A DNA stretch of 64,000 nucleotides from Verrucomicrobiota bacterium (GTDB lineage: Bacteria > Verrucomicrobiota > Verrucomicrobiia > Verrucomicrobiales > Akkermansiaceae): assembly GCA_017301995.1 (NCBI GenBank), contig JAFLEH010000009.1, positions 170,455 through 234,454 of the forward strand, in the 5' to 3' direction. Under the pieces are notes generated by a model. The model made no database searches, was not told the origin of the DNA, and was given only the letters and a program-made list of their open reading frames with translations. The position numbers and the translations under genes are program-made. Below, piece after piece: positions 35,052 through 42,367 of this stretch; within the stretch, counting starts at the first letter, position 1; every line of letters starts with the position of its first letter.

Positions 35052-35999
35052 TTAGGGCGGGCCTTCGGCGGTTAGGATACCGTCGCTGAGGATTCGCGCG
35101 CGCAAGCCTCCCCGGCATCCGTCGGCCAAAAACCGTTCGGCGCCCGGCCCCGCCACCTGATCCATCCACGGGCAGGGTTTGCATTCCTCGCTGCCTTCGA
35201 ACTCGACTCCCTGGAAGCGGAACCGTTTCCCGATCCACTCGGATAGATCGACGCCGCGAACAATGAGGTTCCGGCGGAACTCGCCGGATGACAGGTCGGG
35301 CCGATTGAAGTGCGCCCGCACCTCGTCCACGGTTTCAGCCGCGAAGAAGGTGACCTGGCCTTTGAAATCCTCCTTGTAACCGAAATAGCGGTCGCCCTTG
35401 AGTCCCAGCCCGGCAACGCACTCGACTTGGGTAACCCGTCTGATTCCGTGATCCCCGCGCGGTCCGCCAAAACGGCCTCGGAAGTCGTTTCCACCGGATA
35501 TCCAGATATCCTTCAGCACGGCATCCCAGCGCGCGGTTCCGTCGAACGCATCGCCGCCGTCGGCGGGCGTGTTGTCCGGACCTATCCAATCGACGGTGCC
35601 ATCGGCATAGGTCTCCTTCTTCCATACCGGCAGCTCGTATTTGAGCCGTTCCATGATCGCGCGGGCGGCATCGAACGCCGCACCGCGATGGGCCGACGCG
35701 ACTCCCAGCCACACCGCCGGCTCGCCAATGGCGAGCGTTCCGGTGCGATGGAGCGCGGTCGCCCGCAGCAGCCCGTGGCGGACCGCTTCTTCGGTTAGGA
35801 TGTTGGTTCCCATTGAGACAGCGAGGGCCGGATAGGCCTGGTATTCGAGCTGTTTCACCGGCTTTCCCTCGTTGTGATCGCGGACCCGGCCGTCGAATGT
35901 GACCACCGCGCCGGCAGCCGGATCGGATAGAGTGGCTGACAATGCGGGTACATCCGGCGGTGCGCCGGATAGGGAAAATCGGATGATCGGATCGTGCAT
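35052..35999 (-). CDS. moaE: Fusion of molybdopterin synthase large subunit (MoaE) with a MOSC domain
   Basis: 315 residues. Residues 1-140 are MoaE: FDGRVRDHNEGKPVKQLEYQ, HRTGTLAIGEPAVWLGV, SAHRGAAFDAARAIMERLK and the catalytic lysine region PVWKKETYADG. A linker leads to a MOSC domain (about 165-310): GLKGDRYFGYKEDFKGQ, LSSGEFRRNLIVRGVDLSEW, EECKPCPWMD and GGLRARILSDGIL. MoaE transfers sulfur from MoaD to precursor Z. MOSC domains bind sulfur or pterin and act in Moco maturation. The fusion would couple molybdopterin formation with a later sulfur step (inferred). It is the last gene of the leftward Moco operon, 17 nt after moaD. Confidence 0.88.
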   Translation of the reverse strand: MHDPIIRFSLSGAPPDVPALSATLSDPAAGAVVTFDGRVRDHNEGKPVKQLEYQAYPALAVSMGTNILTEEAVRHGLLRATALHRTGTLAIGEPAVWLGVASAHRGAAFDAARAIMERLKYELPVWKKETYADGTVDWIGPDNTPADGGDAFDGTARWDAVLKDIWISGGNDFRGRFGGPRGDHGIRRVTQVECVAGLGLKGDRYFGYKEDFKGQVTFFAAETVDEVRAHFNRPDLSSGEFRRNLIVRGVDLSEWIGKRFRFQGVEFEGSEECKPCPWMDQVAGPGAERFLADGCRGGLRARILSDGILTAEGPP

Positions 36000-36016
36000 G
36001 GCGGGCTGAAATTCGG

Positions 36017-36259
36017 TTAGCCACCCGACATTGGCGGCAGCAGGGCGATTCGGTCGCCGTCTTGCAGCGGATGGCTCCAAGGAACCAACTCGTCGTTGAC
36101 CGCCACGCGGACGGCGGCGCGGGAGATGCCAAGGGCGTGCCTGGCGGCAAGAATGCCGAAGATCTCATCCGCGGTGGCGGCATCGGCGGCGGTGGCTTCG
36201 TCGGTCAGACCGCGGCGCTCGGCGAGCAGGCCGAAATAGTGGATATGATACGTATTCAT
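36017..36259 (-). CDS. moaD: Molybdopterin synthase sulfur carrier MoaD
   Basis: The 80-residue ubiquitin-like protein ends in PPMSGG, the Gly-Gly terminus that is thiocarboxylated. The start MNTYHIHYFGLLAERRG, and VAVNDELVPWSHPLQDGDRIALLPP before the terminus, are typical. Its ATG overlaps the mobA stop by 4 nt (ATGA), and moaE-MOSC follows after 17 nt, which gives the synthase pair equal dosage. Confidence 0.93.
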   Translation of the reverse strand: MNTYHIHYFGLLAERRGLTDEATAADAATADEIFGILAARHALGISRAAVRVAVNDELVPWSHPLQDGDRIALLPPMSGG

Positions 36260-36858
36260 GGTGTGATCGCGGTGTGCCATTCGTCGGGTGTGTTCGCGTT
36301 GTCCAAGGCGCGCGGAGTGATAGGATCCAACAGGCGGCAATTGCCGAGGATGAGCACCTTGCGCGGGCAGCGGCGGCCATCGGCCAGCGCGTTCTCCAAC
36401 AAATCCAACGCTTCCAACGCATAGAAGGCGCAAAGCGGCTCCGGAAGCCCGTCGAATTCGCTGCGGTAGGCGAGGAAGCGCTCTCCGGGATGCCGGGAAG
36501 CCACCAGATGCTTCAGAGTTTGGCCATCAAGCCGCGGCAGATCGCACGCGACGACCAGCCAATCGGCCTTCGGGTTTTCCCGCATCGCGGCGAGGATCCC
36601 GCTGATAGGTCCGTCGCTCTTTCCCTCGGGGTCGCGGATGATCGTCACCCCGGGAAGGTCCGCCACCCGGTGTGGAACCGGTTGGTCGTGCCGTATGGAG
36701 ACAATCACCCGCTCGCAATCCGCCGAAGCCAACAGGTCAACCGTCCGCCTGGCTAGAGACCGGCCGTCCGGATGCGCGAGGTCGGCTTTGTCGGCGCCCA
36801 TCCTTGTGCTGCGCCCTCCGGCGAGAACAAGTCCGTAGAGTGGTCGTGGCGGGTTCAT
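36256..36858 (-). CDS. mobA: Molybdenum cofactor guanylyltransferase MobA
   Basis: 200 residues with the nucleotidyltransferase start GLVLAGGRSTRMGADKADL and the metal site VVACDLPRLD. It attaches GMP to Mo-molybdopterin to make the MGD cofactor needed by NarG, a DMSO-reductase-family enzyme. This fits the nitrate reductase operon on the other side of the regulator. It overlaps moaC upstream and moaD downstream by 4 nt each, so the operon is translationally coupled. Confidence 0.92.
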   Translation of the reverse strand: MNPPRPLYGLVLAGGRSTRMGADKADLAHPDGRSLARRTVDLLASADCERVIVSIRHDQPVPHRVADLPGVTIIRDPEGKSDGPISGILAAMRENPKADWLVVACDLPRLDGQTLKHLVASRHPGERFLAYRSEFDGLPEPLCAFYALEALDLLENALADGRRCPRKVLILGNCRLLDPITPRALDNANTPDEWHTAITP

Positions 36859-37334
36859 GCGGATTCGGCACGGTAGTCACCGGACTTTCCTCCGGTTTTG
36901 GAGATGAGCCGCAGGTCGCGGATGACGATTCCTTTGTTCATCGCCTTGCACATGTCATAGACGGTTAGGGCGGCGGCGGCCGCTCCCGTCATGGCTTCCA
37001 TTTCGACGCCGGTCTTTCCGGAGGTGGCCACCTCGCAGCGGATGGTGATCCCTTGGTCACGCGGCGTGATCTCAAAACCGCAGTGCTCGATCGGCAGCGT
37101 ATGGCAGAACGGGATGAGGGCGGCAGTGTTTTTCACCGCCATCGTGCCGGCGATCACCGCCGTTTGGATAACGGGACCTTTGGGGCCTTTGATGTCGTTG
37201 TTTTCGAACTTCGAGACAATATCCGCGCCCAGATCAACGTGGACTTCGGCCACCGCGGTGCGTTTGTTGGACGGTTTGGCGGAGACGTCCACCATCGAAG
37301 GTTGGCCGTCGCGAATGTGGGTGAAAGTGGACAT
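36855..37334 (-). CDS. moaC: Cyclic pyranopterin monophosphate synthase MoaC
   Basis: 159 residues. PSMVDVSAKPSNKRTAVAE starts the conserved fold, KGPVIQTAVIAGTMAVKNT follows, and the active site is at PFCHTLPIEHCGFEI and EMEAMTGAAAAALTVYDMCK. It converts the MoaA product into cyclic pyranopterin monophosphate. It overlaps mobA by 4 nt; moeA ends 21 nt upstream. Confidence 0.96.
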   Translation of the reverse strand: MSTFTHIRDGQPSMVDVSAKPSNKRTAVAEVHVDLGADIVSKFENNDIKGPKGPVIQTAVIAGTMAVKNTAALIPFCHTLPIEHCGFEITPRDQGITIRCEVATSGKTGVEMEAMTGAAAAALTVYDMCKAMNKGIVIRDLRLISKTGGKSGDYRAESA

Positions 37335-37355
37335 GGATGAATTGGATAGGTGTTA

Positions 37356-38540
37356 TCAGAACCAGGGAGTGAAAGGGAATACGCCGGTATCCGTGCCGGC
37401 GGGTGGGAGAGTTAGAAATCCGTCGCTGCGGAGCAGTCCTGTGAAGTCACCGCTGTTTTCCACGGGTGCCGGATAGGCGGTGCCGTCGCGAAGAGTGACC
37501 GGGAGGTGGCACGTGGAATCGGGCAGCCGGCGGACAGACGAGTCCATCCGGACCATTTCCCGCGCGATGTTGGTTAGGCCGACGGAGGCCTCCAGGGCCG
37601 GCAGCACCAAAGCGTGGAGACATGTTAGCGCGGAAACCGGATTTCCAGGCAAGGCGGCGATTCGCGTTCCGGACGGGTGTTTCCAGCAACCGGCGGGCTT
37701 TCCGGGCCGCTGCGCGATGCCATGGAAAATCCGTTCGCAGCCGATGCCGTCCAATGCGGACGGAATGAAATCGCGCGCTCCCTTGGACACCGCGCCGGTT
37801 AGAATGAGCCAGTCGCAGTTCGCCAAGGCCGCCCCGATTCTCGCCTTTCCGGCATCCGGATCGTCCGGCAGGGTGTCGGTGCGTGCCACCGGATAGCCCG
37901 CACGCCAAAGTGCGGCCCGGATCGCGTGGGCGTTCGACTGCCGGATTTGATAGATCGAAGGCGTGTCGTCCACGGCCGCCAGTTCGTCGCCTGTGGCGAA
38001 AACGATGATTCTCGGCAATTTCGAAACCGTGAGCCAGGCAGCGCCGCAGGAGGCTGCCGCACCAATCTGCCGCGAGCCGATCCGAATTCCGGCCGATAGG
38101 ATGGTTTGTCCTTGTTGGGCATCGCTGCCCGCCGGATGGATGTTGCGGCCCGGCGAGGCGTTCGCATTTCCGCTCAGATGAATCGATCCGTTTTCCAGCC
38201 GCATCGTTTCCTCAACCGGCACGACACAATCCGCTCCGGGGGGCAGGGGAGATCCGGTCATCACTTCGACGCATGATCCGGGCGCCGGCGGGAGCGCGGG
38301 CGGTTCATGTCCGGCGGCGGCGGCACCCGTGATCAGGAAGTCACCGAAACCTAGCAAGACATCCCGGCTCCGCAACGCAATGCCGTCCATCATCACCCTA
38401 TCGAAGGGTGGAAACGGACGGTCGCACGACACCGGTTCGCGCAACACGCGGCCGACGGAGTCTTCGATACGGATTCTCTCGGTTCCCGCTGGCGGCGCGG
38501 ATTCGAGTATCAGGCGGAGCGCGTCGGCGAAAGGGATCAT
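37356..38540 (-). CDS. moeA: Molybdopterin molybdenumtransferase MoeA
   Basis: 394 residues. The N-terminal lid region has DRPFPPFDRVMMDGIALRS. GSCVEVMTGSPLPPGADCVV is the family signature, followed by VFATGDELAAV, QIRQSNAHAIRAAL and LTGAVSKGARDFIPSAL. The C-terminal domain has ALPGNPVSALTCLHALVLP. It inserts molybdate into adenylylated molybdopterin. The ATG at 38540 overlaps the stop of the preceding membrane-protein gene by 4 nt; the long frame upstream of it is only the shadow of that gene. Confidence 0.93.
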   Translation of the reverse strand: MIPFADALRLILESAPPAGTERIRIEDSVGRVLREPVSCDRPFPPFDRVMMDGIALRSRDVLLGFGDFLITGAAAAGHEPPALPPAPGSCVEVMTGSPLPPGADCVVPVEETMRLENGSIHLSGNANASPGRNIHPAGSDAQQGQTILSAGIRIGSRQIGAAASCGAAWLTVSKLPRIIVFATGDELAAVDDTPSIYQIRQSNAHAIRAALWRAGYPVARTDTLPDDPDAGKARIGAALANCDWLILTGAVSKGARDFIPSALDGIGCERIFHGIAQRPGKPAGCWKHPSGTRIAALPGNPVSALTCLHALVLPALEASVGLTNIAREMVRMDSSVRRLPDSTCHLPVTLRDGTAYPAPVENSGDFTGLLRSDGFLTLPPAGTDTGVFPFTPWF

Positions 38541-39739
38541 GGCTGCGTGGATCGCGGTTTGGCCCGCCCGATGGTAGTTAGATTCATGGTTCCGCGAATG
38601 ACCGCCGATACGGTGATCGCCATGAAGACGATCACGGCCACGGCATTTCCCGCTCCGCCCCATGCCCTGGCGGATGGGATGGAAAGCAGATCGCCGACGA
38701 TTCGGGTCAGCAGAAATACATGTGTCAGTCCAACGGGAAGGTACGACCAAGGAGTGAACCTCACGGGCAGTCCCAGAACGGCGGGGAAGATCACCGGCGC
38801 ATGGCCGAAGATCATCGAAAACACAAATCCCACGAACACCGCATGCAAACACATGTCGTAGTGATAACCCTGGCATGGCCAGTTCCAAGCGAACAGCGCT
38901 CCGCCCGCGAACAGCCATCCATAGCCACCCAACAGGCATACCGCCATGAAACGGGGCAACCCGGGATGTTTGATGGTGACGCGGGCGATATCAAAGGACA
39001 TCAGCCAACCGGCCAACCCGACGAGTCCCGCGCCAAACATCAAGCCCCCGGCGCGCCGGGCATCGGCGTGGTCGATGAATCCGCAGGCAAGGCCGGCCCC
39101 AACAGGAGCCAACGCGGCGAGTAGCATCGGCCGCGCCCATCTCGACGGCTTCCGGTATCGGGTGAGCTGGATGCGCTCGCCAAGGATGGTTAGAACGAGA
39201 AACGCCATCCACCACGGGGCGATCGCCGGCACGGCTCCACCTGCGGCCCAGCGGATGTTTCCGACCATCCACGCCACCGCTCCCAAGGCCATCACCACGT
39301 TGGATAGGCCGGGTTGGATGCTGTCGACTTTCCAACTGACCAGCACAAACCACGCGCTCGCCACCACCAGGAGCCATTGCGGCCAAGACCCGCCGATGCC
39401 TGCGGCCAGCGACACTCCGGCCACCGCGCCCAGCAGCGGCGCGCCCCAGGTCCACCGGATACCCAGCCCCACCGAACGCTCGATTCCGATCAGCGTTCCC
39501 AGAAAACCGCACACCATCAGAGGACCATGAAGCTCCACCCAGTTCGCGCGCATCATTCCTCCCGGCAGCAACACCGGTAGCCGTGTTAGGCCGCCGAGTA
39601 TTCCCGTCACCAGCCCACTGATCCCCGCCATCAACAGCAACACCCGGCCGATTCGCTCCCAGGACCGCATCACCGGCAGACCGGTGACGGATGCCGGCGC
39701 GGAACGTGTTGTGGATAGGGCGCTCATTTCCGAAGTCAT
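38537..39739 (-). CDS. NnrS-like multi-spanning membrane protein
   Basis: About 400 residues with roughly eleven to twelve membrane helices. Conserved-looking polar spots are NWVELHGPLMVCGFLGTLIG, GERIQLTRYRK, and the histidine-rich HYDMCLHAVFVGFVFSMIFG with HAPVIFPAVL. These resemble NnrS, a heme- and copper-containing membrane protein that protects against nitric oxide stress in denitrifiers; the match is by pattern only. Its place inside the Moco operon, between moaA and moeA with a 4-nt overlap to moeA, links it to nitrate respiration. No N-terminal signal peptide is needed. It could instead be a Mo- or metal-related transporter. Confidence 0.55.
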   Translation of the reverse strand: MTSEMSALSTTRSAPASVTGLPVMRSWERIGRVLLLMAGISGLVTGILGGLTRLPVLLPGGMMRANWVELHGPLMVCGFLGTLIGIERSVGLGIRWTWGAPLLGAVAGVSLAAGIGGSWPQWLLVVASAWFVLVSWKVDSIQPGLSNVVMALGAVAWMVGNIRWAAGGAVPAIAPWWMAFLVLTILGERIQLTRYRKPSRWARPMLLAALAPVGAGLACGFIDHADARRAGGLMFGAGLVGLAGWLMSFDIARVTIKHPGLPRFMAVCLLGGYGWLFAGGALFAWNWPCQGYHYDMCLHAVFVGFVFSMIFGHAPVIFPAVLGLPVRFTPWSYLPVGLTHVFLLTRIVGDLLSIPSARAWGGAGNAVAVIVFMAITVSAVIRGTMNLTTIGRAKPRSTQP

Positions 39740-40717
39740 TTATCCGCCGATCGCGGTCATGGGTCGAGGCGAAACATATCCTTCGACGAATGCGTGGTTC
39801 TCAGGCTTGTTGGCGATGGCCTCCCGGATCGCCGAAACCACCTCCCCATCATCCGGGCCGGCGGCCCGCAGTCCCGGCATGAGGTCGATTTCCCCCTGCC
39901 GGCCAAGACAAGGACGGAGCTTGCCATTCGCGGTCAGGCGGAGCTTGTTGCAAGTCGCGCAGAAATCCTCGCAGCTAACCGCGCCGATGAATCCGACCAA
40001 CGCGCCGTTTCCCTGATACCGATAGTAGCGGGCCGGGCCGTGTCCTTGCGGCTTCGAGGTGGCAGGTCTGAACAACTCCCGTCCGCCTAGCAAATCCATC
40101 GCGTCGGCCACCGGCATGAAATGACGGTCGCCGAGCGGTCCGCCGGGCCCCAGCGGCATCAGCTCGATAAAGCGCACCGGCAACCGGTTGGCGGCGGCGT
40201 AATCCACCAGCGGCCGGATCTGGCTTTCGTTGACACCTCTCAGCAGGACACAGTTCAGCTTCACGACCTCGAAACCAGCCGACAGCGCCGCGTCAATCCC
40301 ATCTAACACTCCATCCAGCGAGCCGCCGGTCAGCGTCCGGTAGATCAGCGGGTCCAGGCTGTCGAGGCTGATGTTCACCGACCTCACACCGGCCCGTTTC
40401 AAAGCCCCTGCCATTCCGGCGAGGTGGGTTCCGTTGGTGGAAATCCCAAGCGTCTGCACGTCGGTTAGATCCCAGATCCGCCGCGCGATGTCCACGATGT
40501 CCTTCCGGATCAAGGGCTCACCCCCGGTCAGACGGAACTTCCGGAATCCCGCCTCCGTCGCCGCCTCCACTACCCGCACCAACTCGTCAGCCGTCAGATG
40601 GTCCGCACGCCTCGCCCAACCTCGATACCCCTCCGGCATGCAGTACAAACACCGCTCGTCACATCGGTCGGTCACCGAAATGCGCAGGTAGTCGATCTGT
40701 CGTCCAAAGGGATCCAT
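39740..40717 (-). CDS. moaA: GTP 3',8-cyclase MoaA (radical SAM)
   Basis: 325 residues. The radical-SAM cluster is CDERCLYC and the second cluster is CEDFCATCNKLRLTANGKLR with CLG. FRKFRLTGGEPLIRKDI, NISLDSLDP and the C-terminal double glycine (PMTAIGG) are all standard. It makes 3',8-cyclo-GTP, the first committed Moco step. The ATG at 40717 was chosen; an in-frame start at 40744 adds nine atypical residues. It is the first gene of the leftward Moco operon, with the divergent Rrf2 gene 300 nt away. Confidence 0.96.
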   Translation of the reverse strand: MDPFGRQIDYLRISVTDRCDERCLYCMPEGYRGWARRADHLTADELVRVVEAATEAGFRKFRLTGGEPLIRKDIVDIARRIWDLTDVQTLGISTNGTHLAGMAGALKRAGVRSVNISLDSLDPLIYRTLTGGSLDGVLDGIDAALSAGFEVVKLNCVLLRGVNESQIRPLVDYAAANRLPVRFIELMPLGPGGPLGDRHFMPVADAMDLLGGRELFRPATSKPQGHGPARYYRYQGNGALVGFIGAVSCEDFCATCNKLRLTANGKLRPCLGRQGEIDLMPGLRAAGPDDGEVVSAIREAIANKPENHAFVEGYVSPRPMTAIGG

Positions 40718-41016
40718 CGCGGTTCTTATTCGACCCTGCCACATCGGCGCGGGCGGTCAACAGCCGAAATCTCAACCATCCAAACCCACCAATCAAGTAA
40801 AAATTGAATTAAAGATATTTTTTTCTTGAACACACCGGGATTTTTCCGCTTTTTTTCATCCATGCATTGCGCCACTGGCATTTTTCGGGTTTTGGCCGAC
40901 CGGATTTCCGGCGGGCCGGTGCGCGATGTTGTGTCTAGCCAAATGAACCCGGATTCGGCTTTTCGAGTGGGAATGGCGATCCCCGGAGCCATCCGTTTCA
41001 ACCTGTCCTAACCGCG
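40718..41016. promoter_or_regulatory. Divergent control region of the moa and nar sides, with an AT-rich tract
   Basis: About 300 nt without a gene. 40794-40834 is strikingly AT-rich for this genome (ATTGAATTAAAGATATTTTT). It contains the inverted pairs TCAA/TTGA (about 40794-40808) and AAGA/TCTT (about 40814-40829). Both resemble the AT-rich half sites bound by FNR-type and Rrf2/NsrR-type regulators, but neither matches a consensus well. It probably controls moaA leftward and the regulator rightward. Confidence 0.4.
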
Positions 41017-41487
41017 ATGTTCATTTACGGCAAAACGGCAACCAACGGCATCGCGGTGATGAGCTATCTGGCCGGAATTGCGCCGCGCCGGGCGGGATCC
41101 GAGGAAATCGCCGCCGGACGCAAGATATCAAGGATGCTGACGGCGAAATTGCTCACCCAGCTTTCTGCGGCGGGCCTCGTTTCAGGCCAGCCTGGACCGG
41201 GTGGCGGCTATACCCTGGCGCGCGATCCCGACGACATCAGGCTGGCGGATATTGTGGGATTGTTCACCCACGGCGAGGAACCGTCCCCCTGTCCGTTCGG
41301 ATCCGGATGGTGTGGAGTGGGAGATCCCTGCCCGCTGCACGCCACGATCACCAGCTTGATGGAAGCGCACCGTGCCTTTCTCGAAAACACGCGGCTATCC
41401 GTGTTCCAGGCCGGCGGCGGCGTATTGCCCGTCCTTCATCTGCCCCAAACGCCGCCCAGGGATGCGCAATATCACAAGAATCCGTAA
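41017..41487 (+). CDS. Rrf2-family transcriptional regulator, Fe-S type
   Basis: 156 residues. The N-terminal winged helix (YGKTATNGIAVMSYLAG ... RMLTAKLLTQLSAAGLVSGQ) with the wing PGPGGGYTLARDP is typical of Rrf2. The cysteine cluster CPFGSGWCGVGDPCPLH is of the kind that holds a [2Fe-2S] or [4Fe-4S] cluster in IscR and NsrR, so it probably senses NO, oxygen or iron-sulfur status. It stands between the Moco operon and the nar operon, 6 nt before the cytochrome gene. It is therefore likely co-transcribed with nar and regulates it. Confidence 0.88.
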   Translation: MFIYGKTATNGIAVMSYLAGIAPRRAGSEEIAAGRKISRMLTAKLLTQLSAAGLVSGQPGPGGGYTLARDPDDIRLADIVGLFTHGEEPSPCPFGSGWCGVGDPCPLHATITSLMEAHRAFLENTRLSVFQAGGGVLPVLHLPQTPPRDAQYHKNP

Positions 41488-41493
41488 ACCAGC

Positions 41494-42363
41494 ATGAAGA
41501 TCCGTTCCGTAACTCGACACCTCCGGCATCCGGCCATCCGCGGCTTGTGCTTTGTCGTACTGATGGCGGCATTGTCCGTCGTCCGCGCCCAAGAACCGGC
41601 TCCCGCGCCGTTGCCGACGTCGGCACCAGCCAACGATGCCCAGAAACCGCCCGAACCAAAGAAAGAAAACACCCCCGACGCCGTTGCGGCCCGCTTCCTA
41701 ACATCCTGTTCCGGCTGCCACACCCTAACCGATGTCAAGCTCACCGGCCCGGGCCTGGCCAACGCGATGAAATGGACGGATGCGGAGTTGAAAGCGGGCA
41801 TCAAGAAGATGGAAGCGAAGGTCGGCCCGATCAAGGACGAGGACATCGCCGCGCTCGCCGCATTCATCAAGGACACCAACGCCCCGAAACGCATCGCCGC
41901 CGAACAGGAGAAAATGCAGGCACGCCTGTTAGCCAAGATGGACCCGCCCGACGCGGGCCTCGGCAAAGCGCTTTTCGCCGGCAAAAAAGGCCTGAAAAAC
42001 GGCGGACTTTCCTGTGCGTCGTGCCATGCGGTCCATGGCGAAGGCGGCAACCTCGGCCCCGATCTAACCGGCTTGTTCAAGAAGATCGGCGGCAAGCAAC
42101 CGCTCGTCTCCGCCATCACCAACGCCAAATACAAGATCATGGAGCCGCACTACGCGCGCCATCCGGTCACCTTGCAGGAGGCGCTGCACCTCACCGAGTA
42201 TTTCTCGAAGATCGATCCCGCCGCACCGGTTGCCGCGCCGCCGCCCTTCGCCGAGGCCGGAGCCGGACTGGCCGGTGTGCTGCTGGCCGGCATCACCCTC
42301 GTTCTCCGTGCCGCCCGCAAACAACGCGGCCGCGACACTCAACTCGTTAGAAGAAGGAAGTAA
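41494..42363 (+). CDS. Membrane-anchored diheme cytochrome c of the nar operon
   Basis: 289 residues: signal peptide ending near VVRAQE, a Pro/Ala-rich linker, heme 1 in CSGCHT (about residue 72) and heme 2 in CASCHAVHGEGGNLGPDLTG (about 173). A C-terminal membrane helix (GAGLAGVLLAGITLVLRAA) with a basic tail completes it. It is probably a periplasmic electron carrier between the bc-type module and a terminal acceptor. In Thermus nar operons a diheme cytochrome (NarC) also comes first; homology to that protein was not shown. narG begins 4 nt after its stop. Confidence 0.85.
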   Translation: MKIRSVTRHLRHPAIRGLCFVVLMAALSVVRAQEPAPAPLPTSAPANDAQKPPEPKKENTPDAVAARFLTSCSGCHTLTDVKLTGPGLANAMKWTDAELKAGIKKMEAKVGPIKDEDIAALAAFIKDTNAPKRIAAEQEKMQARLLAKMDPPDAGLGKALFAGKKGLKNGGLSCASCHAVHGEGGNLGPDLTGLFKKIGGKQPLVSAITNAKYKIMEPHYARHPVTLQEALHLTEYFSKIDPAAPVAAPPPFAEAGAGLAGVLLAGITLVLRAARKQRGRDTQLVRRRK

Positions 42364-42367
42364 TCAC

